Assembly: GCF_046592965.1 (NCBI RefSeq)
Contig: NZ_JBISBV010000007.1
Location: 62,001 to 126,000 of the forward strand
DNA length: 64,000 nucleotides
Direction: 5' to 3'
Source of the DNA: Marivita sp046592965
GTDB taxonomy: Bacteria; Pseudomonadota; Alphaproteobacteria; Rhodobacterales; Rhodobacteraceae
Numbering within the stretch: the stretch's first letter is position 1; every line of letters starts with the position of its first letter. Made by a program: the position numbers and the translations under genes. The notes beneath the pieces were generated by a model. The model was not told the origin of the DNA and searched no databases. It saw only the letters and a list, made by a program, of their open reading frames with translations. Below are positions 18,015-27,170 of the stretch, in pieces.

Positions 18015-20381
18015 TCAAATACGAGCGATCTTTCGACCCTGCGAGAGCTCGCTGGCGGACTGGATCAAAGCCTCAGCATCAAGGCGGAAGTGGCGATAGA
18101 GATCGGATATCGTTCCGGTCTGTCCAAAGTGCTCCACCCCATGCGACACCGTGCGGTGCCCGTGTACCGAGCCCAACCACGATAGCGTTGCGGGGTGGCC
18201 ATCAATGACGGTGATGATGACGCAGTGGCCCGGAACATCCCGCAGCAGGGTTTCAATATGAGCGCGTGCGCTTGTCACGCCATTGGATCGTGCCCGCTGC
18301 GCGGCCGTCCAGCCGGCGTTCAAACGATCCGCCGAAGTCACGGCCAGCACGGCAACATCGCGACGGTCCTCCGCAATGGCGCCTGCGGCCTTTATCGCCT
18401 CCGGGGCGACAGCACCCTGATAGGCAATGATGACTTCGCAATTCGGTCCGGGTTTGCGCAGCCAATAGGCACCGTCGATCGCGCCTTGCCGAAAGTCGTC
18501 ATCCACACGTTTTCCGGGCTGCTCGATAGGGTTGGTGGTCAGTCGCAAATAGACGGACCCACCGGTCTCGTCACGCAGCCATGTGCGTTCGTCGGGATCA
18601 CCTTCACCGCTTTTTTGCATATAGGCGAATGCCCATTCCATGATGACGGCAAGTTCGTCGGCGAAGGCCGGCTCGAATGCAGCCAGTCCGTCCTGTGACA
18701 TGCCGATCAATGGCGACGCGATGGATTGATGCGCGCCGCCTTCCGGAGCCAGAGTCACGCCCGAGGGCGTGCCGACGATCATGAAACGCGCGTCCTGATA
18801 GCAGGCATAGCTCAGCGCATCGAGACCACGCGACACGAAGGGGTCATAAACGGTGCCGATGGGGATCAGGCGTTTGCCAAACAGCGAATGGGACAGTCCC
18901 GCTGCGGCCAAAAGCAGAAACAGGTTCATTTCCGCGATGCCCAACTCGATATGCTGGCCGTCCGGTGTAAATTCCCACTTAGCCGTGGATGGAATTTTTT
19001 CGGCCTTGAACGTGTCGGCTTGATGGGCGCGGGCAAACAGCTTCCTGCGGTTGACCCACGGTCCGAGATTGGTGGTGCCGGTGACGTCGGGCGATGTCGT
19101 CACGATCCGCGCCGCCAGCGTGCTGTCGCCTTTGGACAAATCATCGAGGATCTTGCCGAATGCCATCTGTGTCGAGATTCGCATGTCCGGCGACGGCTCG
19201 ATCGCGGGAACATCAATGGCGCTATCCGTGTGGCGGCGGTGACCCTCGGCAAAGAAAGGTACCTGGTCCAACATGTCCTGAAACGCGGCCGGGTCTTTTA
19301 TGGTGGCGAATTTGTCCCACTCCTCACCCTCCGCGACGCCCATGTAGCCCTGCCATTCGGCCATCTGGGTCTTGTTCATCAGACCGCCGTGATTGTCCTT
19401 GTGGCCCGCAATCGGAGTTCCCCAACCCTTGACCGTGTAGGCCAGAAAGCACACCGGTCGATCGTGATCGATGGCGGCAAAGACATCGACCATGGTGGAC
19501 ACACAGTTTCCGCCCAAATTCTCCATCAAAGCGGCCAGTTCGTCGTCGCTGCGCTTGTCAATCAGCGCGGTCACGTCGCCCTGATCGCCCAAGGCGTCCA
19601 TCAGGCGCTGCCGCCAGACCGCACCGCCCATGAATGTCAGCGCGGAATAAAGCTGGTTCGGGCAGTCATCAATCCACTGGCGCAATTTCTCTCCGCCCGG
19701 TTCCTTGAACGCAGCACGTTGGAGCACACCGTACTTGACGCGCACAACATCCCACCCGAAAGCATCGAAAATCTTTTCGATCCGTCCAAACAACCCTTCA
19801 CGGACAATTCCGTCCAGAGATTGACGGTTATAATCGATGATCCACCAACAATTGCGCAGATCGTTCTTCCATCCCTCCTGCAAAGCTTCGTAGATATTGC
19901 CTTCGTCAAGCTCGGCATCGCCGACGAGTGCGATCATGCGCCCCAGCTTTTTCTCGCTCCCCCAGGCTTTTGCCTGAACATAATCCTGGATCAGGGACGC
20001 GAACGAAGTGATCGCAACGCCAAGCCCGACCGACCCGGTCGAGAAATCCACATCATCAATGTCCTTGGTTCGGCTGGGGTAGCTTTGCACACCGCCAAAC
20101 CCGCGAAAGTTCTCCATCTTCTCACGGGTCTGGTTGCCCATCAGATACTGCATGGCGTGAAAGATCGGTGAGGCATGAGGTTTGACGGCGACACGATCCT
20201 CAGGCCGCAGCGTTTTGAAATAAAGCGCCGTCATGATCGACACCATCGACGCGGAAGAGGCCTGATGCCCGCCGACCTTGATGCCATCTGCCTTGGGCCG
20301 AATATGGTTCGCGTGGTGAATCATCCAATGCGACAACCATAGCAGGCGCTGTTCAACGGTCTTGAGATCGACGGACATCAT
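18015..20381 (-). CDS. mdeB: E1-type 2-oxo acid dehydrogenase, MdeB-like
   Basis: The protein has 788 residues and looks like the homodimeric pyruvate dehydrogenase E1 (AceE/transketolase superfamily). It has a thiamine-diphosphate motif beginning GDAELDEGNIYEALQEG and ending in IIDYNRQS, an N-terminal HANHIRPKADGIKVGGHQAS block, and IELGIAEMNLFLLLAAAG. The first position of the ThDP motif is GDA rather than the common GDG. It lies 9 bp behind the methionine gamma-lyase gene. In Pseudomonas putida the mdeA-mdeB pair has the same order, with MdeB proposed to oxidise 2-oxobutyrate made by the lyase. That role is inferred here by context. No E2 or E3 subunit gene is nearby. Confidence 0.85.
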   Translation of the reverse strand: MMSVDLKTVEQRLLWLSHWMIHHANHIRPKADGIKVGGHQASSASMVSIMTALYFKTLRPEDRVAVKPHASPIFHAMQYLMGNQTREKMENFRGFGGVQSYPSRTKDIDDVDFSTGSVGLGVAITSFASLIQDYVQAKAWGSEKKLGRMIALVGDAELDEGNIYEALQEGWKNDLRNCWWIIDYNRQSLDGIVREGLFGRIEKIFDAFGWDVVRVKYGVLQRAAFKEPGGEKLRQWIDDCPNQLYSALTFMGGAVWRQRLMDALGDQGDVTALIDKRSDDELAALMENLGGNCVSTMVDVFAAIDHDRPVCFLAYTVKGWGTPIAGHKDNHGGLMNKTQMAEWQGYMGVAEGEEWDKFATIKDPAAFQDMLDQVPFFAEGHRRHTDSAIDVPAIEPSPDMRISTQMAFGKILDDLSKGDSTLAARIVTTSPDVTGTTNLGPWVNRRKLFARAHQADTFKAEKIPSTAKWEFTPDGQHIELGIAEMNLFLLLAAAGLSHSLFGKRLIPIGTVYDPFVSRGLDALSYACYQDARFMIVGTPSGVTLAPEGGAHQSIASPLIGMSQDGLAAFEPAFADELAVIMEWAFAYMQKSGEGDPDERTWLRDETGGSVYLRLTTNPIEQPGKRVDDDFRQGAIDGAYWLRKPGPNCEVIIAYQGAVAPEAIKAAGAIAEDRRDVAVLAVTSADRLNAGWTAAQRARSNGVTSARAHIETLLRDVPGHCVIITVIDGHPATLSWLGSVHGHRTVSHGVEHFGQTGTISDLYRHFRLDAEALIQSASELSQGRKIARI

Positions 20382-20390
20382 TATTCTTCC

Positions 20391-21596
20391 TCAAGCCGCG
20401 TTGTGGAGTGCCGGTTTCGGCAATGCTTGCTCCAGATCGTAGATCACGTCATCGATTCCTTCGAGTCCGATGGACAGACGCACCAAGCCTTCGCTGATGC
20501 CGTGCAGGGCTCGCTCCTCGGCGGTGTAGGTGGAATGGGTCATGCTGGCCGGGTGCTGGATCAGTGTTTCGGCATCGCCCAATGACACCGCCCGCGCGAT
20601 CAATTGCAGCCTGTTCATCATGGCGCGTCCAGCCGCCATCCCGCCCTCAAGCTCAAACGCGATCATGCCGCCAAACTGGGACATCTGCCGTTTGGCCAGA
20701 TCATGCTGCTCAAAGCTGGCCAGTCCGGGATACCAGACCTTTGCCACGCCGCTTGACTGTTCCAGCATTTCGGCAACTGTCGCCGCACTGCTGCAATGGC
20801 GCTCCATCCGCAGTTCAAGCGTCTTGAGGCCGCGCAGGATGAGCATGGCGTTGAACGGAGCCATCACCGCTCCTGTCATGTCCTTCATTCCGTAAAGGCG
20901 GATTTCGGATACCAGTTCTGCCGATCCCGCCAACAATCCCGCGACGACATCGCCATGACCCCCGAGATATTTCGTTGCCGAGTGCAGAACGATATCCGCC
21001 CCATGTTTGATCGGCTGCGTCAGATACGGCGTGGCATAGGTGTTGTCGACAACCACGTAAGCCCCGTGCGCATGCGCGATCTCCGAGACGGCGCGGATGT
21101 CCACGAGCCGCATATTGGGGTTCGCAGGCGTTTCGAAATAAACGATCTTCGTTTTGGCGCTCAGTGCCGCTGTCAGATTTTCAGGCGTCGTCAAATCGAC
21201 ATGGGTGACGGTAATGCCAAACTTGGCAAGCCCGTGCTGCATGAAGGAAAACGTGCAGCCATAAAGTGTCTTGTCAAGGATCACCTCGTCGCCGGGTTCC
21301 AATAGCGTCCACATCGTCGCCGTGATGGCGCCCATGCCCGATGCCAGCGCCAAACCGGCCTCTGCCCCTTCAAGTATCGCGATGCGCCGCTCCAGCAGAT
21401 CACATGTCGGGTTGGAGATACGCGAATAGATGTGGCCCGGACGTTCACCGGCAAACATCTCGCCGCCTGCTTCTGCGGTCTCGAACGCATAGGTCGAGGT
21501 CAGGTGCAGCGGCGGGGTCAGAGCGCCCTCGTTTTCCAGTGGGTCATAGCCGTGATGGATGGCGAGGGTGGAAAAGCTTTCAGAGCGATTGCGCAT
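20391..21596 (-). CDS. mdeA: Methionine gamma-lyase
   Basis: This 401-residue Cys/Met-metabolism PLP enzyme should split methionine into methanethiol, ammonia and 2-oxobutyrate. The PLP lysine is K209 in HSATKYLGGHGD. C114 in LYGCTFSF is kept; this cysteine distinguishes true methionine gamma-lyases from cystathionine enzymes, so the assignment is fairly specific. YSRISNPT and SGMGAITATMW are also family blocks. AAGGAG lies 7 bp before the ATG. The gene is followed by mdeB and faced by an Lrp-type regulator, the P. putida mde arrangement. Released methanethiol could enter sulfur metabolism. Confidence 0.9.
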   Translation of the reverse strand: MRNRSESFSTLAIHHGYDPLENEGALTPPLHLTSTYAFETAEAGGEMFAGERPGHIYSRISNPTCDLLERRIAILEGAEAGLALASGMGAITATMWTLLEPGDEVILDKTLYGCTFSFMQHGLAKFGITVTHVDLTTPENLTAALSAKTKIVYFETPANPNMRLVDIRAVSEIAHAHGAYVVVDNTYATPYLTQPIKHGADIVLHSATKYLGGHGDVVAGLLAGSAELVSEIRLYGMKDMTGAVMAPFNAMLILRGLKTLELRMERHCSSAATVAEMLEQSSGVAKVWYPGLASFEQHDLAKRQMSQFGGMIAFELEGGMAAGRAMMNRLQLIARAVSLGDAETLIQHPASMTHSTYTAEERALHGISEGLVRLSIGLEGIDDVIYDLEQALPKPALHNAA

Positions 21597-21702
21597 GATG
21601 TGTCTCCTTGAGGTTCAAGAAACAGAATATGATGGAACAGCCCGCAAAATAATTTAATGTATGCCTCATACCTGTGGTAAATTGGCAGTTTATGCTAAAG
21701 AC

Positions 21703-22170
21703 ATGAAAAAACTGGATAGAAAAGACCAACAGATCATCCGCGCGCTCCAGCGGAATGGGCGTATGACGAATCAAGATCTTGCGTCGGAAGTGAATTTGTC
21801 GCCGTCGCCCTGTTTGCGACGGCTTAAATTGCTTGAAGCAAACGGCGTAATCACCGGGTACAGTGCCGATATAGACGCCGAAGCCTATGGCTTGCCCGTC
21901 ACCGTTTTTGTGCACGTCAAGCTGGAGAACCACACTGAGGCAACCGTGAAACAATTCGAAGCGGATATTTCGCGGCTCGATCAGGTGCTGGAGTGTTTCG
22001 TCATGACCGGTGCTTCGGATTATCTTCTGCGCGTGATCGTCGCCGATCTGACGGGATACGAAACATTTGTGCGTCGCAAGCTTCATCCCATCGGTGGCAT
22101 CGCATCCATCGACAGCAGCTTTGTCTACGGTGTCGTGAAGAAAACCAACGTTTTTCCCGTGACGGAATGA
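21703..22170 (+). CDS. mdeR: Lrp/AsnC-family regulator, MdeR-like
   Basis: The protein has 155 residues: an N-terminal helix-turn-helix (NGRMTNQDLASEVNLSPSPCLRRLKLLE, given to mark the domain) and a C-terminal RAM/AsnC ligand-binding domain containing FVMTGASDYLLRV. I start at ATG 21703 (KKLDRKDQQI follows) because Lrp proteins begin just before this helix. It is divergent from mdeA across a 106-bp gap, as MdeR is in P. putida, and probably activates mdeAB in response to methionine or a related amino acid. Confidence 0.88.
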   Translation: MKKLDRKDQQIIRALQRNGRMTNQDLASEVNLSPSPCLRRLKLLEANGVITGYSADIDAEAYGLPVTVFVHVKLENHTEATVKQFEADISRLDQVLECFVMTGASDYLLRVIVADLTGYETFVRRKLHPIGGIASIDSSFVYGVVKKTNVFPVTE

Positions 22171-22198
22171 TGCCGGTAAAGGATCGTAGTGCCAGTGA

Positions 22199-23812
22199 CT
22201 AATCCTTTAGCGGTGTATCATCCTTGAGCGAGACTGCCTGACGTTCGATCATGCGATGCACTTTGGGTTTCTCTTTGCCCCGGTGAAGCGCCAGTAGACG
22301 CTCGTAGGATTCCGCGTCAGCCTGCGTGCGACGCTCGTGATGGCGGACATATTCGACCCATGTGGGAACGTGATAGGTTTCGGTCCAGACATCCGGATTC
22401 TCCAGATCCCGCAACAGCGTCCATTGCTGCGCGCCGTCACGAATGCGAATGCGCCGCCGCGCGTTCATGGCGGCGAGAAATTCGGGCACGTCGCTTTGGG
22501 CGATCTCGTAATCCACCATGATCATGATCGGGCCGCTCCTCTGACGTAGATCAAGCCGCAGTGACGGTTCCTTGAAGATGTTGAGCGGGTTGAGGTTCAG
22601 ATCCGTGAAATCCGGCAGCGGCACGCTCAGTCCTGCCAATGCACCGATAATCAGGAACACCGACGCGACCATCATCGCGGCGTCGGCTCCGAAGTTTTGC
22701 GCGATAGCGCCCCATGCCCAGCTGCCACCTGCCATGCCGCCGAACACGCCGGTCTGATAGAGCGCAAGCGCCCGACCCACGACCCAACGCGGCGTCGAAA
22801 GCTGGATCGTGACATTGAACAAGGACAGCGCGATGACCCAGCTTGCGCCAGCAAGCAAAAGCGCCGCGCCGCTGAAGATGTAATGATGGCTCAGGGCCAG
22901 TGTGATGCTGCTGATCGTGAAGGCGACAAAGGCCGCCTGGGTGATGCGTTCGTTCTGAAATCGTGCGCGCAGTTTCGCGTTCAGCAAGGCTCCCCCAACC
23001 GCGCCAGCGCCGAAACAGCCAAGAAGGACGCCATAGACGAAGGCCCCGCCCTGCAAAAGATCGCGCACGATCAACGGCAGAAGCGCCAGCGTTGCAACAG
23101 CCGACAAGCCAAAAAGAAAGCCGCGAAAAATCACCTTCATCAGATTGGGCGACATCGCCACATAGCGCAGCCCGGCGGAAAACGCGCTTCCCATGCGTTC
23201 GCGCGGCAGGCGGCGTTGTGGTGTGTCGGGCTTCCAGTACCAGAGGGCTGTGATGATGCCAAAATAGCTCAAGGCGTTGACGGTAAACGCCGCCGCCGCA
23301 CCGGCAACAGCCACGATCGCGCCGCCCGCAGCTGGCCCGATGCTGCGCATCAGGTTAAATCCCATGGAGTTGAGCGACACGGCGGCCGACAATTCATCGC
23401 GCGAGACAATATCGCCCATGGACGCTTGCCAGGATGGGTTGTGCAATGCCGTTCCACACCCGATGAGGAAGGTGAATGCCAGCAACAGCCACGGTGTCAG
23501 CCAGCCTTCATAAGCCATAAAGGCAAGCAGGACCGATACCGCGAGCATGAAGGTTTGCGCAATCAGCATCACCTTTCGACGGTCGAAATTGTCGGCAAAC
23601 ACGCCCGCGAGCAACGAAAAGATCATGATGGGTAAAGTCACCGAGGATTGCACAAGCGCCACCATGCTTTGTGACTCGGTCAGTGAGGTCATCATCCAGG
23701 CCGCACCGACCGCCTGAACAAGCCCTCCGAAATTGGATGCGAGCGCGGCGATCCAGAGCATCCGGAACGTTTGATTTCGAAAGAGGAATAGTGTGGATGT
23801 GTTCTGCGGCAC
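22199..23812 (-). CDS. MFS transporter with C-terminal cytoplasmic domain (EntS/MFS_3-like)
   Basis: The protein has 537 residues: about 12 membrane helices of the MFS_3 branch (enterobactin-exporter-like; VQSSVTLPIMIFSLLAGVFAD, FNLMRSIGPAAGGAIVAVAG) followed by a soluble tail of roughly 110 residues. That tail (from about MVDYEIAQSDVPEFLAAM) resembles the antibiotic-monooxygenase-like domain often fused to this branch. The start is a GTG at 23812, next to an in-frame TTG, behind a long G-run (ggggggg) that serves as ribosome site; frames further upstream lack sense. Its substrate is unknown. It faces mdeR (tail to tail) and IspD (head to head). Confidence 0.82.
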   Translation of the reverse strand: MPQNTSTLFLFRNQTFRMLWIAALASNFGGLVQAVGAAWMMTSLTESQSMVALVQSSVTLPIMIFSLLAGVFADNFDRRKVMLIAQTFMLAVSVLLAFMAYEGWLTPWLLLAFTFLIGCGTALHNPSWQASMGDIVSRDELSAAVSLNSMGFNLMRSIGPAAGGAIVAVAGAAAAFTVNALSYFGIITALWYWKPDTPQRRLPRERMGSAFSAGLRYVAMSPNLMKVIFRGFLFGLSAVATLALLPLIVRDLLQGGAFVYGVLLGCFGAGAVGGALLNAKLRARFQNERITQAAFVAFTISSITLALSHHYIFSGAALLLAGASWVIALSLFNVTIQLSTPRWVVGRALALYQTGVFGGMAGGSWAWGAIAQNFGADAAMMVASVFLIIGALAGLSVPLPDFTDLNLNPLNIFKEPSLRLDLRQRSGPIMIMVDYEIAQSDVPEFLAAMNARRRIRIRDGAQQWTLLRDLENPDVWTETYHVPTWVEYVRHHERRTQADAESYERLLALHRGKEKPKVHRMIERQAVSLKDDTPLKD

Positions 23813-24125
23813 CAATCGCCCCCCCCTTCCACGCCAGCTTCGCCCGAACGCGGTGTCGCCATCTAAGAGGCGGAAATGCAAAGGGTCAATCTGATCCAGA
23901 GGGTGCAGAAGCGGAAACCGGATTGATTTCTGTGCCGCGCCGAATTCCGCGCACGCGCCAAGTCGCGGCTTGAACCGTGACCGCAGCGCGCTGACTGAAC
24001 AGCAGCTAAGTTCGGTGGGTAAATCCGGTCGCAACCGAATATCTGCTCTCGGTGTCATTTACGATCTATGGTGCCGTTGGTCGTTATCGTGGTATCTGAC
24101 AATCAACCTTGAATTGGAGCCTATC

Positions 24126-24809
24126 GTGACAAACGCCGCCTTGATCGTCGCCGCCGGGCGCGGACGCCGCATGGCGCAGAGCACGCCCAAGCAATACTTG
24201 ATGCTGGCTGGTCAGCCGGTGGTTCGCCACACGCTCGAGGCGTTTCTTGCAGCACCGGATATCCACTTGGTCCGCGTTGTGATTCATCCCGATGACAAGG
24301 ACCTTTATGACATCGCCGTGAATGGCCTGACTGATCCGCGTCTGCACGAACCTGTCTTGGGCGGTGCCACGCGATCCGCTTCGGTCGGACTGGGGTTGGC
24401 TGCGCTTGAGAATGCTAACCCCGCCACGGTGCTGATCCACGATGCCGCTCGCCCTTTTTGCTCGCCCCGTCTGATCGGCGACGTTATTGCGTCCGCCGAA
24501 CAGGCGGATGGTGCGTTTGCGGCAATTCCCGTCGTAGACGCCTTGTGGAGAACAGCCGAAGGCTGTGCGGTTTCGCCCGTCAGCAGAGAGGATGTCTGGC
24601 GTGCACAGACGCCGCAGGCATTTGATTTCCGCAAGATTTTGGACGCGCATCGCAACCCGCAAGAAGACGCCGCTGACGACGTTGAAATCGCGTTGCGCGC
24701 GGGGCTGCGCGTAAAGGTCGTCCATGGCGACGAGCGTAACTTCAAGATCACGCAGCCACAGGACTTTGAACGCGCCGAACGTCTGATCGCCGCTCTCGGA
24801 CGAAGATAG
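24126..24809 (+). CDS. ispD: 2-C-methyl-D-erythritol 4-phosphate cytidylyltransferase
   Basis: This 227-residue cytidylyltransferase makes CDP-methylerythritol in the MEP isoprenoid pathway. Signature blocks are ALIVAAGRGRRM (nucleotide loop), STPKQYLMLAG, GGATRSASVGLGL, LIHDAARPF, WRAQTPQAF and DDVEIALRAGLRV. The start is GTG 24126 (translated VTNAALIV). In many alphaproteobacteria IspD is the first half of a fused IspDF protein of about 380 residues; here the frame stops right after the IspD part and no IspF sequence follows in any frame I checked. Either it is a free-standing IspD or a fused gene cut at the edge of the accessory region. Confidence 0.87.
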   Translation: MTNAALIVAAGRGRRMAQSTPKQYLMLAGQPVVRHTLEAFLAAPDIHLVRVVIHPDDKDLYDIAVNGLTDPRLHEPVLGGATRSASVGLGLAALENANPATVLIHDAARPFCSPRLIGDVIASAEQADGAFAAIPVVDALWRTAEGCAVSPVSREDVWRAQTPQAFDFRKILDAHRNPQEDAADDVEIALRAGLRVKVVHGDERNFKITQPQDFERAERLIAALGRR

Positions 24810-25135
24810 ACCGGTTTCATTGGTTTGACGCGCGACGTGCAGTGCGCAAAGCGCCTTCCGTGTCGCCTGACCCGACAGTCCGCACGTCCCGAAGTGAAGC
24901 GTGGGTCTGCCGTTAGGCGGCAATGCGGCATGGATCTGTCATCAATGGCCGGCGAACCGTCGATGTTTCGCGCCTGTTGCGCTCTGCTTTGTGGCATTGG
25001 ACTGCTTGGGACCGGATGTCCGCGTTTGAGCCCTTGACGGCGTACGTGGTTTATGTGCGCTGAGGGTATTCCTTTTCTACTTGGCGGCGAGGGAGGCGTT
25101 CTTTTTGCCCCTGCCGTAGCTACTGTCGAGGCTGA
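24810..25135. other. Gene-poor stretch after ispD
   Basis: No credible coding frame, RNA gene or repeat was recognised. Short open frames here lack family resemblance. An IspF half was looked for and not found. The stretch leads directly into an ArdC-like remnant, so it may be decayed mobile DNA. Confidence 0.4.
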
Positions 25136-25369
25136 AATCCTTCGATTGGTGATGAATCCTATGCGATGGAAGAGCTCATTGCCGAGCTTGGTGCTGCATT
25201 CATCTGCGCTGATCTCGGGATCACATCCGAACCGCGTGATGATCATGCGTGCTACATCAAGAATTGGTTGCGCGTCCTGAAGAACGACAAGAAAGCGATC
25301 TTCAGTGCCGCCGCCAAGGCGTCCCAGGCATCGGCCTGGCTCCTCGCTCACGAGGACGGTGCGGCATGA
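25136..25369 (+). pseudogene. Remnant of an ArdC-like antirestriction/zincin protein (C-terminal part)
   Basis: An open frame of 77 codons reads NPSIGDESYAMEELIAELGAA onward and contains ICADLGI, HACYIKNWLRVLKND and KAIFSAAAKASQA. This is the C-terminal metallopeptidase-like part of ArdC-type (DUF1738) proteins, where the family normally has about 300 residues. A stop codon at 25133-25135 cuts the frame on its left and no N-terminal half is seen in other frames. ArdC proteins protect incoming conjugative DNA from restriction, so the remnant marks former plasmid or integrative-element DNA. Confidence 0.72.
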
Positions 25370-26048
25370 GCCGCACCTATTACCTCGCGCCCTTTATCTT
25401 CATGAAAGGCGCGTTGCATTCAAGCTGCCGCGCCGTTCGTGGAGGGGCGCTTCGACCCTTCTGGGGTGTAAGACAGATACCGGGGAAAAACGTGTCAGAA
25501 TCGCTGGAGATTTGCCCAGGGTTTGTGACACGGCTAAGCCGTTGATTTCAGGAGAGCGGGGCAGAGTGGTCAGAACCCACCGTTTTTTGACACGATTATT
25601 TTGCAATCACTTTATTGGCGCATTTTTTTTCGAGGTCTAGCTGTTGCGAGGGTTGGCAAACGCACAATACCATCCAAGAAACCCTCATAGCGTGTGTTTC
25701 CTGCCTATACTCGCAAAAATGCTTGGTTGCTGTCAGCGTGGGAAATACATCAAAAACTTGATCAAAATTCAAAGTAGATTCGGAAAATTGATCAGTTCTA
25801 GTGGACAGATTTATTGGTTGAAAGGAACTTGATGCACCGTGATCGAAGCCCCATGGAGACGTTCCCGCGCAACATCCTGTCGGGTTGGTTTACCTCTTAC
25901 CGCGTCCGCCGTGGTTTGTGACCAACAAACGACAGCATAAGGTTGGCAAGTTGCTGACGCAGTTCCGATACAAGCCGGGCTGGCTGAAACTGCCGAGGAT
26001 CTTTATCAACGCGTTGTTGGGATAAACAAAAAGGATGTTTGCGCGGCC
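25370..26048. other. Gene-poor, AT-richer stretch between the ArdC remnant and the TetR gene
   Basis: No supported gene was found. Visible small structures are the hairpin CGGCTAAGCCG near 25531 and three TGTCA/TGACA-type words around 25490-25595, none diagnostic. Base composition from about 25580 to 25830 is lower in GC than the flanking genes, in line with foreign or decayed DNA. Confidence 0.4.
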
Positions 26049-26666
26049 GTGACCGAACAGAAACCGATAGGAAAGCTCGCACTGCGCACCGCCACCAAGG
26101 GTGCCAAGCGCGAAGCGAAGAAACGCGAGTTGGCGGAAAGCGCGATCGAGGCGCTGAAACGCTATGGCTATGCCAATACCACCCTGCGTGACATCGCCGC
26201 GGAATCTGATTTCTCGCTCGGAATGCTCCACTACTACTTTGAAAACAAGGAAGAGTTGCTGATCTACTGCGTGCGACTCTACAAGGAGGCCTCTACTGCA
26301 GACATCAGCGCCCGCATCGCTGGAGCGGACACGCGCGACAGCCTGTTTCGGGCCTTTGCAGAAGGACTTGCGGCGTCGATCGTCGAAGACGCGGAAACGC
26401 ACAGGCTTTGGTATGACATCCGCAATCAGGCTCTGTTTGATCCGGTCTTTCAGCCTGTGGTGGCCGAGATCGAGGCTTCGCTTGTCGGGCTCTTCACGCG
26501 TATCGCAGACGATCATACCGATGGGCCAATGATACAAGTGCTCTATGGAGCCGTGGACGGCGTTTTCCGGCATCTACTCGTCCGCCAGCTTATGGATAAC
26601 CCGCGAAGCACCGCAGAACTGACCGAAGATTTTTGCGTTCTGCTGACCTGTATGCTCAAAGTTTGA
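26049..26666 (+). CDS. TetR/AcrR-family transcriptional regulator
   Basis: This 205-residue regulator has the TetR N-terminal DNA-binding domain (ALKRYGYANTTLRDIAAESD, then LGMLHYYFENKEELL) and an all-helical ligand domain. It starts with GTG at 26049. It sits alone in a gene-poor accessory stretch, so its target is unclear. The C-terminal half slightly resembles BetI-type regulators, but no choline genes are nearby. It is distinct from the TetR gene at 60197. Confidence 0.85.
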   Translation: MTEQKPIGKLALRTATKGAKREAKKRELAESAIEALKRYGYANTTLRDIAAESDFSLGMLHYYFENKEELLIYCVRLYKEASTADISARIAGADTRDSLFRAFAEGLAASIVEDAETHRLWYDIRNQALFDPVFQPVVAEIEASLVGLFTRIADDHTDGPMIQVLYGAVDGVFRHLLVRQLMDNPRSTAELTEDFCVLLTCMLKV

Positions 26667-27170
26667 AAGTTCTGTTTAATATCTATGTGGGATTTCACTC
26701 TTGTCGTGTTAACCTTAAATCGGTTCCGCCTCAATCTGTGTGGCGGAGAGGCAGCATTCGGGTTCTGAGCAGCTCTGGACCGGCGCGACCCTATATTGAG
26801 AGATGGTCGCGGGAATTCGGATCAATATCTGAGCCACCGGATCCCAGGCAATCGGTGCCGCACCGAACCCCCCGCAAGAATACGACGTTCTTACTTTTTC
26901 CATATCTTGCGATTTCCTGCTTATGGAATGAGCAATAACCCGCCACATCCCGAACTGCGCGCACAATTTCCCGATGACTTCCGAAAACACCGGATAGCGT
27001 AAAAAATGTGGCATCGCGGTTTGGGCTGCCCCGATTCTTGCGCCACGTTTCCGGATCCCATCGGCCCTGACACAGTGCCGTTGCATCGCACGACGATCCG
27101 GGGTGCCGACCACCAACGCCCGAGTACAACGCGGACCAAACCGCCGTGACAACAGGAAGGATCGACTGAA
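26667..27170. other. 504-bp gap before the large nuclease gene
   Basis: No coding frame with family resemblance was seen on either strand. The last bases contain a purine-rich ribosome site (GGAAGG) for the nuclease gene. The rest should hold the promoter of that gene, but no clear -35/-10 pair was recognised. Confidence 0.4.

Noticed and set aside
18726..20171. A 481-codon open frame on the plus strand
   Set aside because: It lies wholly antisense to mdeB, lacks family resemblance and has the His/Arg/Gln-rich composition of GC-rich shadow frames.
25479..25595. Spaced CGTGTCA/TGACACG words and a CGGCTAAGCCG hairpin as a replication origin or att site
   Set aside because: The words are few, unevenly spaced and not linked to a replication or integrase gene.
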